Assembly (NCBI GenBank): GCA_964577955.1 | Contig: CAZOAZ010000001.1 | Location: forward strand, 62,001-126,000 | DNA: 64,000 nucleotides | Reading direction: 5' to 3' | DNA from: CADEEX01 sp964577955 | Lineage (GTDB): Bacteria; Acidobacteriota; Vicinamibacteria; Vicinamibacterales; CAVVIG01 | In this document: one piece after another, positions 51,774-59,715 of the stretch | Layout: the number at the start of each line of letters is the position of its first letter | How positions within the stretch are numbered: the stretch's first letter is position 1 | Program-made: the position numbers and the translations under genes | The notes under the pieces: generated by a model | The model's input: only the letters and a program-made list of their open reading frames with translations | Told to the model about the DNA's origin: nothing | Databases searched by the model: none

Positions 51774-52538
51774 ATGTCTCTCCTTTCATTTCCGGGATGT
51801 CGCGTCAGCACGACCGAGGTGCCCGGTTCCCTCGCCGACGTGCGACTCAACGTCAACATCGAGCAGCGGACCGAGCGGCAGCCGGAAGGACGCGATCCGT
51901 ACGAGTTCATCCACGTCGAGGTCGTGCTGTCCGACGGCAAAGGCGCGGCCATCGAGAAGCCAGAGATCAAAGTGTTGATGAACGGCGAGCCGCTGATGTT
52001 TGGCGTGGGCACGGGCAACTACTACGACCGCCATCCGCGCTACAGGTTGCCCGACGGTCAACGTGCCGTGATACGCCCGGACACCGAGTATGCCTTCCGC
52101 GTCGTCTGGACCGACGGCAAGACCTACGAAGCCGGAACCGTTCGGACGCCGAAGGCGCTTGCGCTCGAGCAGATCACGATGCCAGAGACGCATCGCGCTG
52201 GCCTGCCGCTCGAGATCACGTGGCGCGAGTTGGCCGAGAAGGTCGACATCGTTGCCTTCCACGGCTTCGAGTACCCGGACGAATTCAACAACATGGTGCA
52301 GGAAAGCGGCAGCGTGAATGCCGACGACGTGATCCGGCAGAGCGCCGGGCCGGGAAGCGGAAAGATGACCGTGCCCGCGAGCTACTTCGCGGCGATCGGC
52401 AAGAAGCGCGTGGCGTCGTTCGGCATCGAAGTCACGCGCGTGAACGAATCGCGCGCGGCGAAGGCATTTTCAGGTGAGAGCCGAATTCGTGCCGTGCGTA
52501 CCGTGACCTATCGCGCCGAACTGTCCGTGGCGCGATGA
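51774..52538 (+). CDS. Exported protein of unknown function, possible lipoprotein
   Basis: 254 residues from ATG 51774; the frame is open to TTG 51708, whose first codons are array DNA. A cysteine in SFPGCRVS, after the hydrophobic run SGLAAIMSLLSF, hints at a lipoprotein, but the run is only complete if translation starts further upstream, so the start is uncertain. The body is beta-rich (VRLNVNIEQRTERQPEGRD, EFIHVEVVLSDGKG, TEYAFRVVWTDGKTYEAGTV) and resembles no named family. It may act with the kinase before it. Confidence 0.62.
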   Translation: MSLLSFPGCRVSTTEVPGSLADVRLNVNIEQRTERQPEGRDPYEFIHVEVVLSDGKGAAIEKPEIKVLMNGEPLMFGVGTGNYYDRHPRYRLPDGQRAVIRPDTEYAFRVVWTDGKTYEAGTVRTPKALALEQITMPETHRAGLPLEITWRELAEKVDIVAFHGFEYPDEFNNMVQESGSVNADDVIRQSAGPGSGKMTVPASYFAAIGKKRVASFGIEVTRVNESRAAKAFSGESRIRAVRTVTYRAELSVAR

Positions 52539-52547
52539 GTTCGCGAT

Positions 52548-52600
52548 AATCCTTAAATCCTTAAATCCTTAAATCCTTAAATCCTTAAATCCTGAAATCC
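52548..52600. repeat. 8-base tandem array (AATCCTTA units)
   Basis: Six AATCCTTA/AATCCTGA units, the reverse complement of the ATTTCAGG type, fill the gap between two convergent stops (lipoprotein-like gene and cysH). Confidence 0.85.
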
Positions 52601-52606
52601 CAAGTG

Positions 52607-53341
52607 TCAGACGTCAGCCACGTTCCCCGCGTGCAGCCCGCACTCTTTCTTCGTCTCCTCCTCCCACCACCAGCGTCCTTCACGTTCGTGCTGGCCAGGG
52701 TTGATCGCCCGCGTGCACGGTTCGCAGCCGATTGAGACGAAGCCGCGTTCGTGCAGCGCGTTGTATGGCACGTCGTGTTCGCGGATGTAGCGCCAGACCT
52801 GCTTCGAGGTCCAGAAACTGAGCGGGTTGAACTTGACCAAAGGCCGCTCGTCGGTGCCGAACGTGCGATCGAGCTGGACGACGGGTACATCGGCGCGTGT
52901 GCCAGGGCTTTGATCCTTGCGCTGGCCGGTGATCCAGGCGTGCAGCGACGCGAGCGCGCGGCGGAGCGGCTCGACCTTGCGAATCCCGCAGCACTCGGTG
53001 TGGCCGTCGGTATAAAACGAAAACAGTCCCTTCGCGCGGACCAACGCCTGCACGGCGTTCGCATCCGGGAACATCGTCTCGATCGTGATGCCGTAATGGC
53101 TCCGGACCTTGTCGATGAATTGATAGGTTTCGGGATGCAGGCGTCCGGTGTCGAGCGAGAACACTTTGTATGGGACGCCGGCGCGCGACGCCATATCGAT
53201 CAGGACCACGTCTTCGGCGCCGCTGAACGAGATCGCGATCGAGGGCGAATACTCCTTCAGCGCCAGCTTCACGATCTCCCGGGGTTCCTTGGACGCGTAG
53301 GCAGCAGCCGTGGCAGAGAGGTCGGCGAGGTCGAGGGGCAT
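52607..53341 (-). CDS. cysH: Phosphoadenylyl/adenylyl-sulfate reductase
   Basis: 244 residues from ATG 53341. SFSGAEDVVLIDM at 38-50 is the PP-loop that binds adenylyl sulfate. Two cysteine pairs, CC at 117-118 and CxxC at 206-209, would bind a 4Fe-4S cluster, marking it as an APS-type (assimilatory) reductase rather than the cluster-free PAPS form. ECGLH near the C-terminus carries the catalytic C234. It reduces activated sulfate to sulfite with thioredoxin. No other cys gene adjoins it, although a sulfur transporter pair lies 7 kb away. Confidence 0.93.
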   Translation of the reverse strand: MPLDLADLSATAAAYASKEPREIVKLALKEYSPSIAISFSGAEDVVLIDMASRAGVPYKVFSLDTGRLHPETYQFIDKVRSHYGITIETMFPDANAVQALVRAKGLFSFYTDGHTECCGIRKVEPLRRALASLHAWITGQRKDQSPGTRADVPVVQLDRTFGTDERPLVKFNPLSFWTSKQVWRYIREHDVPYNALHERGFVSIGCEPCTRAINPGQHEREGRWWWEEETKKECGLHAGNVADV

Positions 53342-53363
53342 CAAATGACCGTAACACGAAAAC

Positions 53364-53415
53364 GGTTCCGGGTGCCGGGTGCCGGGTGCCGGGTGCGGGT
53401 TCTAGGTTCTAGGTT
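53364..53415. repeat. GGTGCCG tandem array
   Basis: Four GGGTGCC units then two GGTTCTA units, overlapping the last codons of the large kinase gene and reaching to within 23 bases of the cysH start. Similar to 11988-12042. Confidence 0.7.
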
Positions 53416-56400
53416 GAACGAAGCCAGGAGCCAGCATCGCCGTCAGTCGATCTGGATTCGCGACCGCCTGTGAGGTCATCCACGCCATCGACGTCTCGGA
53501 CAGGGCGCGGCCTTCGTCTCCGCCTACGAGCGTGGCGAGGCGAGACCGTCCGGCCGCGGCATACAACTGCATGTCGGCGCGCTCGAACCCCCCGATGGCG
53601 CGGACGAGTTCCTGGCGCGCGAGATCCTGCTTGCCGCGAAAGGCAGCGATGGCCGCGCGCAGCATCCAGGCGATCGGATTGGCCCACGGCGTCCCTTCGC
53701 GTTCAATGCGGTCCGCGTCACGGCCGGCGACCGCAAGGAACCTGGCGACGTCGAGCCCCGCCTCCGCCTGCAGCAATGCCGCCCGCGCGCGGAGGTAGGA
53801 CGTTTCGATGCGGAGGAACTTGATGCGGAAGAGAAACGTGCGCTTCATCGCCGCCCAGTTCGTGTCGATCAGCCGCCACGCCTCCGTGCCATCGCCTCGA
53901 TAGAGCGCCGTCTGCATGCGCGCCAGCGTGTGGTTGTAGTGCTGGCGCTGGAAACCGGTCTGGGCCCAGCGCGCCATCGCTTCGTTGGCTTCGCGCTCGC
54001 CTTCGTCCGGCCGATCCGCGGCCAGCCAGACGAGATTCATCCGCGTCCTGAGCTCGGTCTCGAAGTAGAGGTTCCCACGCGCCTTCGCGTCGGCGAGCAG
54101 CGGCGGCATTCGTTCGGCGACGTCCTTGAGTTCGCCCCGAAAGAGCAGCGATCCGAGGAAGAAGTTCTGCGCGATTGTCAGTTCCCAGGTGGCGCCGGCG
54201 GTCCGGATCGACAAGAGTTCGATCGCCCGCTCACAGAGCCCGGTCGCCTTGCGCCACTCGCCGGCGAGCAGCGCGCCGACGCCGGCGGTCAGGCTCGCGA
54301 GCGCGACCACATGCGGATTCGCGACGCGATCGGCGAGCGCGCGCGCCCGCTCGGCAATCGGCGGGTCCGACGCCGACGGGTTGGTGGCGCGCAGGAGGGT
54401 TTCGATCGCCAGCGCGCGGGCGACGCGGAACGGTTCGCCGGCGTCGAGCGCGAGCAGCAGATGCCGGGTTTGAAAGTGCGAGGCGCGCACTGCGTCCACG
54501 AGCGCCAACCCGGTGGTCACGGACCAGCACGTGTCGATGCGGAGCAGGGTCTCGTCCGGAACCGCGGCGGCGGGCCGTTCGCGAAAATCGAGGCCGCGCA
54601 GCCGAAGCTGCGCCCGGCGCAGGAGCAGCGAGACGAGCGCAGAGCGCGGTCCCGGCGGCAGGCGCAACCCAACCGCGGAGAGCACCGATTGAATGACCTG
54701 CAGGCCGCGATCGATGTGCCCACCAACCAGAAACTGTTCCGCGGCGCGGCGTTCCCACTCGATTCTGCCCGGGTGATTCGTTCCCGAGGCGGCGTTCAGA
54801 TACATCTCCGCGGCATCGGCGGGACGTCCGGCGTCGGCGAGAGCCGTGGCCAGCCCCTGTTTCCATGCCTGAGCCGCCGCCGCGCCTGGGTCGAGATCCA
54901 GTGCGGCACGATAGCGTTCCGCCGCGCGATCGAAGGCGAGCGACCGATGAGCCTTGACGGCTGCGCGCGCGCCTTGGATGGCGGCGTCGGGACGGTTCCC
55001 CGCGCCGCGATAGTGCTCGAAAAGCGCGTCCGGATCGTCGATGCCCGATGCGAGCAGCGCCCGAATGACGTCGCCATGAATCTGGACCGTGCGCTCGGAC
55101 GAAAGGTCCGCGGTCAACGCTTGACGAATGCGGTCGTGATAGACCTCGACATGCGTCGAGGAGCCGCTGCTCCGCAGCAGATGCGCGGAACGGAGCAACG
55201 AGACAAGCGGCCGGTCGTCGCCGTGAAGTCCCGAGGCCTGATGAACGAGATCCGCCGGCATCGGGCGTCCGCAGACCGCGAGCGTTTCAATCAGCGGACG
55301 CGCGGCTTCAGGCAACGCGTCCAACTGCGCGTCTATCATGCCGATCAGCGATGCCGGTTCGTCCGCGGCGGAACGGCGACGCGCGACATGGCTGGCCAAC
55401 TGTTCGATGAAGAACGGATTGCCCGCAGCCTCGACTTCGAGCCGCCGCCGCGCGGCCGCCGAGATCGGCGCGCCGGCGAGCCACGCGTTCATCAGCCGCT
55501 CCGCATCGCCGGCGTCGATGGGGCCGAGCGCCAGCGTCGACCAGGTGTCGGACGTCGCGCGATCGAGAAACCGGCGCAGGAACGGCTTGGCGGCGGTTTC
55601 CTCACTGCGGAAGGACAGGATGGTCAAGAGTGTCGGCGCCTGCGGCGGACGGAGCAGTTCGTCCAAGAGCAGCGCGCTGTCGGCGTCGGCCCAGTGCAGA
55701 TCGTCGACGACGAAGACGAGCGGTCGATGTTCGGCGATCGCCGCGAGCAGTGCCCGGAGCGCGGCGAAGGCCTGGCGCCTGAGCGCGATCGGATCCATCC
55801 CCGCGTCCGGTACCGCTTCAGGGATAGCCGCGACGTCGAAGAGGACGGGAAAGAGGCGCGCCAGCGCCTGTATCCCCGGCGGCAGCAGCGTCCGCGCGCC
55901 CTCAGGCGGAAGCCCGGCGAGGTGCTGGCTCAGACGGTCGACGATCATGTCGAGCGCCTTGTACGGCACGGTCTCGTGCTCGTAGCAGCGCCCGCGCAGA
56001 ATCACCAGGTCTGGAGTCTTCGCGATCCGATCGAGGAACTCGCGAATCAGCGCGCTTTTGCCGATTCCCGACGGACCGTGCACGGCGACCGCCGCGGCGC
56101 GTCGGCGGCTGACGGCGAACGCGCGGTCGAGCAGACGCAGCGGCTCGTTGCGGCCGACGAACGGCGTTCGCGCGTCGGCGTCAGCCACCGGCGTTGACGG
56201 CGTGCGCCGCAGGCGAGCGTGCCGGTTCGTCGTCAGCAAGCCGTTGCGGGCTGACAGCCGCCGGGCCGGGTCGATCGAGAGCAGGTCCATACAGGTTTCG
56301 CTCAGATCGAACGGAACGCTGAACGCGCCAGCTGGCGCCTCCGGCAGCGTCGTGCGTTTGTGTTCGAGCTGTTGCGCGAACGAGCCGGCGAACGGGAGGT

Positions 56401-57253
56401 GGCCAGTCAGGGCGCGGTACAACGTGACGCCGACGGCGTACCAGTCGCTTGCCTCGGAGGGTCGGCCGCCGGCGAGATCCTCGGGCGCGAGATACGCCGG
56501 CGTGCCCGCGACGCGGTCCGCCGCCGCTCCGTGTTCCGGAGTCACATCAGCGACCAGCCCGAAATCGAGGATGACGACACGCCGATCCGCTGCGATCAGA
56601 ACGTTGGACGGCTTGATGTCACGATGCAGCTTGCCGTGGCGGTGAAGCGCATCGATGCCATCCGCGAGCTGGCCGAAGGCGTCACGGAGCCGCTCGATCC
56701 GGTCCGCGGCGTGCGCCGGGTCGTCGAGATACGCCAGCAGATCGACGCCGTGAATCCGCTCCATCGTGAAGAAGCCGTGTCCCTCTTCGACGACCAATTC
56801 GTAGAGCGGCACCAGGTTGGGGTGCGCGACGTCGGCGAGGCTGCGGAACTCACGCTTGAAGTGCAGCAGATCGGCAGGGTGGGCGTCGCGGAGCGTTTTC
56901 AGGGCGACGATCTGCTGTCGCGTCGTGTCGAGCGCCTCGTAGACGACGCCCATGCCGCCCTCGCCGAGACGCTGACGGATCTGGTAACGGTCCGTGCCGG
57001 TGAAGGGTGCGGCGGCGCTGCGTGCAAAGGGATCTGCCGGAGTCGATGGGGCGTCGATCGGGATCGTCAGCACCGCCGGCGACTCGAGAAAGTCTCCCGC
57101 CGACGTGTGGGCGCGCAGCAATTCCGCGAGGGCTTCGCGGATGGCCGGATCGTCTGCGGACAACTCGTCGAGGCGGCTGGCCAGCGCGACGGTATCGTCG
57201 GTCAGCGCCGACTGAAACACGGTCAGCGCGCGGCGCCAGCGTTCGGGAGTCAC
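53402..57253 (-). CDS. Ser/Thr protein kinase fused to an AAA-type ATPase and TPR-like region
   Basis: 1283 residues from GTG 57253. The kinase (90-350) is complete: GEGGMG at 97-102, K119, HRDIKPSN with D212, DFG at 230-232, APE. A predicted-ATPase module follows: Walker A GPSGIGKSAL at 393-402 and Walker B VFVVDDLHWAD at 513-523, as in MalT/LuxR-type STAND regulators. Residues about 760-1283 are helical TPR-like repeats. No membrane helix or DNA-binding domain is visible, so it is a cytoplasmic signalling hub. It is divergent from the ECF sigma gene by 98 bases, its likely partner. The 3' end runs into a short tandem array. Confidence 0.87.
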   Translation of the reverse strand: MTPERWRRALTVFQSALTDDTVALASRLDELSADDPAIREALAELLRAHTSAGDFLESPAVLTIPIDAPSTPADPFARSAAAPFTGTDRYQIRQRLGEGGMGVVYEALDTTRQQIVALKTLRDAHPADLLHFKREFRSLADVAHPNLVPLYELVVEEGHGFFTMERIHGVDLLAYLDDPAHAADRIERLRDAFGQLADGIDALHRHGKLHRDIKPSNVLIAADRRVVILDFGLVADVTPEHGAAADRVAGTPAYLAPEDLAGGRPSEASDWYAVGVTLYRALTGHLPFAGSFAQQLEHKRTTLPEAPAGAFSVPFDLSETCMDLLSIDPARRLSARNGLLTTNRHARLRRTPSTPVADADARTPFVGRNEPLRLLDRAFAVSRRRAAAVAVHGPSGIGKSALIREFLDRIAKTPDLVILRGRCYEHETVPYKALDMIVDRLSQHLAGLPPEGARTLLPPGIQALARLFPVLFDVAAIPEAVPDAGMDPIALRRQAFAALRALLAAIAEHRPLVFVVDDLHWADADSALLLDELLRPPQAPTLLTILSFRSEETAAKPFLRRFLDRATSDTWSTLALGPIDAGDAERLMNAWLAGAPISAAARRRLEVEAAGNPFFIEQLASHVARRRSAADEPASLIGMIDAQLDALPEAARPLIETLAVCGRPMPADLVHQASGLHGDDRPLVSLLRSAHLLRSSGSSTHVEVYHDRIRQALTADLSSERTVQIHGDVIRALLASGIDDPDALFEHYRGAGNRPDAAIQGARAAVKAHRSLAFDRAAERYRAALDLDPGAAAAQAWKQGLATALADAGRPADAAEMYLNAASGTNHPGRIEWERRAAEQFLVGGHIDRGLQVIQSVLSAVGLRLPPGPRSALVSLLLRRAQLRLRGLDFRERPAAAVPDETLLRIDTCWSVTTGLALVDAVRASHFQTRHLLLALDAGEPFRVARALAIETLLRATNPSASDPPIAERARALADRVANPHVVALASLTAGVGALLAGEWRKATGLCERAIELLSIRTAGATWELTIAQNFFLGSLLFRGELKDVAERMPPLLADAKARGNLYFETELRTRMNLVWLAADRPDEGEREANEAMARWAQTGFQRQHYNHTLARMQTALYRGDGTEAWRLIDTNWAAMKRTFLFRIKFLRIETSYLRARAALLQAEAGLDVARFLAVAGRDADRIEREGTPWANPIAWMLRAAIAAFRGKQDLARQELVRAIGGFERADMQLYAAAGRSRLATLVGGDEGRALSETSMAWMTSQAVANPDRLTAMLAPGFVQPRT

Positions 57254-57340
57254 GGGGCGAGAAATCTTGGCCGGTCCAAACTGTGCGAATCCGTCAAATC
57301 TTACTCCGGCAGGACGACCGCCCCGCGCGTCGCCTCCTGC

Positions 57341-57346
57341 TATGCT
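57341..57346 (+). promoter_or_regulatory. -10-like hexamer before the second ECF sigma gene
   Basis: TATGCT ends five bases before GTG 57352. No ribosome site fits, so a leaderless start is likely. Confidence 0.33.
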
Positions 57347-57351
57347 TCCGT

Positions 57352-57918
57352 GTGCCCGAGTCGAGTGAGGTCACCGAACTGCTGCTGGCGTGGCAGCAGG
57401 GGAGCCGCCAGGCGCTGGACCAGTTGATGCCGCTCGTCTACGGCGAGCTCAAGGCGATTGCGGGGCGCTACCTTTCCCACGAGCGTGCCGGCCACACGCT
57501 GCAGTGCACGTCGCTCGTGCACGAGGCGTATCTCAAGCTGATCGATCAGCGTCGCGTCCAGTGGCAGAACCGGGCGCACTTTTTCGGCATCGCGGCGCAG
57601 ATGATGCGCCGGATCCTCGTGGATCACGCGCGCGCCGCGCATCGCGAGAAGCGCGGCGGGTCCGTGCCGACTCTCTCGCTGGACGCGGCGATGGAGGTTC
57701 CGGCCGCGGCGTCGGGCGTCGACCTGCTGGTGCTGGATCATGCGCTGGATCGTCTGGCGGAGATCGAACCGAGTCTCGGCCGGCTCGTCGAGTTGCGCTA
57801 CTTCAGCGGCCTGACGATCGAGGAATCCGCCGCCGTCCTGGGCACGTCACCTGGCACGGTGAAGCGCGAGTGGGCCGCCGCCCGCGCCTGGCTCTTCCGT
57901 GAGATGTCTCCGAGTTAG
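57352..57918 (+). CDS. ECF sigma factor of the acidobacterial/planctomycete type
   Basis: 188 residues from GTG 57352; no ATG in frame is plausible. LTSLVHEAYLKLI-type region 2.2 (here CTSLVHEAYLKLIDQ) lacks the acidic DxxD cluster of ordinary ECF factors. NRAHFFGIAAQMMRRILVDHARA is region 2.4 of this family, and LTIEESAAVLGTSPGTVKREWAAARAWL is region 4. No anti-sigma gene adjoins it. Divergence from a Ser/Thr kinase gene, plus the missing acidic residues, recalls the kinase-activated ECF43 group, where phosphorylation restores polymerase binding. That mode of control is inference. Confidence 0.85.
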   Translation: MPESSEVTELLLAWQQGSRQALDQLMPLVYGELKAIAGRYLSHERAGHTLQCTSLVHEAYLKLIDQRRVQWQNRAHFFGIAAQMMRRILVDHARAAHREKRGGSVPTLSLDAAMEVPAAASGVDLLVLDHALDRLAEIEPSLGRLVELRYFSGLTIEESAAVLGTSPGTVKREWAAARAWLFREMSPS

Positions 57919-57924
57919 GGTCAG

Positions 57925-57998
57925 CTTGGTGCCGGGTCGGAGCCAGAGAGGTGCCAGGCTGGGGCCAGACCGGTGCCAGACTGCAGGCTGGTCCCGTA
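57925..57998. repeat. Degenerate GGTGCCAG repeats after the sigma gene
   Basis: Imperfect units of GGTGCCAG/GGTGCCGG/GGGGCCAG in the 161-base gap before the PEP-CTERM gene. No promoter was clear. Confidence 0.45.
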
Positions 57999-58079
57999 CC
58001 GGATTTTCGTCAGACGACTCTGACGGCTATCGCTGATCCGATTCGCTGACCCGCGTCGCGTTAGGTGACAGAGGTTTCC

Positions 58080-59000
58080 ATGTCACCTGTTGCCCGCGGC
58101 CGTCGATCCGTTCTCCTGCTCAGCAGTCTCATTGCTCTCGCGGCTCCGGCGACCAGCCAGGCCGCGACGATTACGCTTCTGTCAGCCGTCGCTGGAGGTG
58201 GACCGCCTGTCCTCGCGGGCGGCGGCGTCACCCAAAACGCGGACAAGGTCGTCGTCGCCGGCGGCTACGAGGCCCACGCACGAACGACCGCCCTCCTCAA
58301 CGGCGCTCTTTCAGGCGGCGTTTCAGCCCGCACCAACGATGCGGATCAGCTCGCTGTGGCCAGCGCTCATGTCGAAAGCACTTGGGATTGCCCGACGGGC
58401 AACTGCCTCACCGATCGGCCGATCGCACAGGCGCCGTTGCTGGTGCGGGTCGCCTTCGACGGCATCGTCGATCCACTGATGCTGACGGACCCGACGGCGA
58501 CCGCCACCGAGGAGGCGTCGCTCGAGATCCTCTTCCAGTATCAATTCCCCGGCGGCAGTTTCGAATTCCGAGCGTGTTATGAAGCGGGGACGCCCTTCGA
58601 CCGCGCCGAGTCCGGCTGCGCCAACTTCTTCGAGGCGTCGTTCACGGACACGACCGGACAGCGGAGTCTGACCGACCGGCTCGTTTTCGGTCCCGGCAAC
58701 ACGGTGTCGTTCGACTGGGCGCTGCCATGGAACGTGCAGAGCAACGAATGGATTGACAGCTACGACATCCGCGCGACGGTCGATTCCACGAACTCCAACT
58801 TCCCGCACGCGCTGAATTTCCTGAACACGTTTACCGTCCAGCAGACGAGCCTCGACCCTGGCATCTCGTTCAACACCGGCGGCGGACTGACGACCGCCGC
58901 CCCAGTTGCGGACGGCCAGGTTCCCGAACCCGCGACGCTGCTGCTCGTCGGCGCCGGCCTCGCGGCTGTCGCCCGCCGCCGGACGGGAGGTTGGTCATGA
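58080..59000 (+). CDS. PEP-CTERM sorting-signal protein
   Basis: 306 residues from ATG 58080, with AGAGG upstream. An N-terminal signal peptide ends near SQA. The final 24 residues are a PEP-CTERM tag: VPEPATLLLVGAGLAAVARR, that is PEP, a hydrophobic helix and a basic end, recognised by exosortase. The mature part is beta-rich with a few cysteines and no known domain. Such proteins are exported, cleaved and attached to the cell surface, usually with an extracellular polysaccharide made by a locus like the one at 1-11465. The stop overlaps the next start as ATGA. Confidence 0.85.
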   Translation: MSPVARGRRSVLLLSSLIALAAPATSQAATITLLSAVAGGGPPVLAGGGVTQNADKVVVAGGYEAHARTTALLNGALSGGVSARTNDADQLAVASAHVESTWDCPTGNCLTDRPIAQAPLLVRVAFDGIVDPLMLTDPTATATEEASLEILFQYQFPGGSFEFRACYEAGTPFDRAESGCANFFEASFTDTTGQRSLTDRLVFGPGNTVSFDWALPWNVQSNEWIDSYDIRATVDSTNSNFPHALNFLNTFTVQQTSLDPGISFNTGGGLTTAAPVADGQVPEPATLLLVGAGLAAVARRRTGGWS

Positions 59001-59563
59001 ATCGAGTCTTCCTCGTGTGCGCGCTTGCGTCGTCAGTCGCATGTAGCGAGGCGACGGCTCCGAGTTCCGATGACAGCGCGCCGCCTGTGAGCGGCTCGAC
59101 GACCGGGATGGCGCAGTCGTGGGTCGGGACTGGTTCGTCAACCAATTCGGGCTATGTGGCGAACGCGCAATTGACCTGGGCCTTCGAGACCGCCGTGGCT
59201 GGCATCGCCAGCTACCGGCCGACTGGCACGGTGACGGTCACCGTCCCGGGTTGTTCGATTGCGCCCAACAGCGCATCGGTCACTCCCACGACCGGGGTCC
59301 TGCAGGTCGACTACAACACGAATCCGCCCACGTATCACGGCGTCGGCGTCACCGCGTGGACCGCGACCTACACGTGCCCGCAGGTGCCATCGTTTACTGG
59401 CGGAGTCTCGGCGGGGTTTCTCGGCGGCATCGGCGGAGTCGCGGGCGCGAACAGTCTCGAAGCCGCCGGACAAGTCGGCGGTAACGGCCAGACGATTGCC
59501 GGGACTGCCACAAACAGCGATACGACGTTCACGTGGTCGTTGACGCGTCAAGGGACGCGCTGA
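58997..59563 (+). CDS. Lipoprotein of unknown function coupled to the PEP-CTERM gene
   Basis: 188 residues from ATG 58997 (GGGAGG six bases upstream). The signal ends in the lipobox SVAC at residue 18. The mature protein is rich in Thr, Ser and Gly (TGTVTVTVPGCSIAPNSASVTPTTG, TATYTCPQVPSFTGGVSAGFLGG) and looks extracellular and beta-sandwich-like. It has no named family. Coupling to the PEP-CTERM gene suggests both act at the cell surface. Confidence 0.68.
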   Translation: MNRVFLVCALASSVACSEATAPSSDDSAPPVSGSTTGMAQSWVGTGSSTNSGYVANAQLTWAFETAVAGIASYRPTGTVTVTVPGCSIAPNSASVTPTTGVLQVDYNTNPPTYHGVGVTAWTATYTCPQVPSFTGGVSAGFLGGIGGVAGANSLEAAGQVGGNGQTIAGTATNSDTTFTWSLTRQGTR

Positions 59564-59570
59564 CGCTGGC

Positions 59571-59608
59571 GGGGCAGGAGGGGCGGGAAGGGCAGGCAGG
59601 GCAGGCGT
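59571..59608. repeat. GGGCAGG tandem repeats
   Basis: Units such as GGGGCAGGA and GGGCAGGC, related to the 9-base array at 32168-32221, directly after the lipoprotein stop. Confidence 0.6.
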
Positions 59609-59615
59609 GAAAAAG

Positions 59616-59701
59616 GCGTCAGTCGCTAGTCCGTGCCTCCGGCCCTTCGACGAAGCTCAGGGCCGTCCTGAGCACGTCGAAGGACGGCTAGCGACTGACG
59701 C
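59616..59701. repeat. Family C palindrome inside a larger inverted repeat
   Basis: GCGTCAGTCGCTAG (59616-59629) pairs exactly with CTAGCGACTGACGC (59688-59701). Between them is a family C unit (CCCTTCGACG...CGTCGAAGG). The structure separates the convergent lipoprotein and NHL genes and could terminate both. Confidence 0.75.
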
Positions 59702-59715
59702 TGGATGACTGAAAC

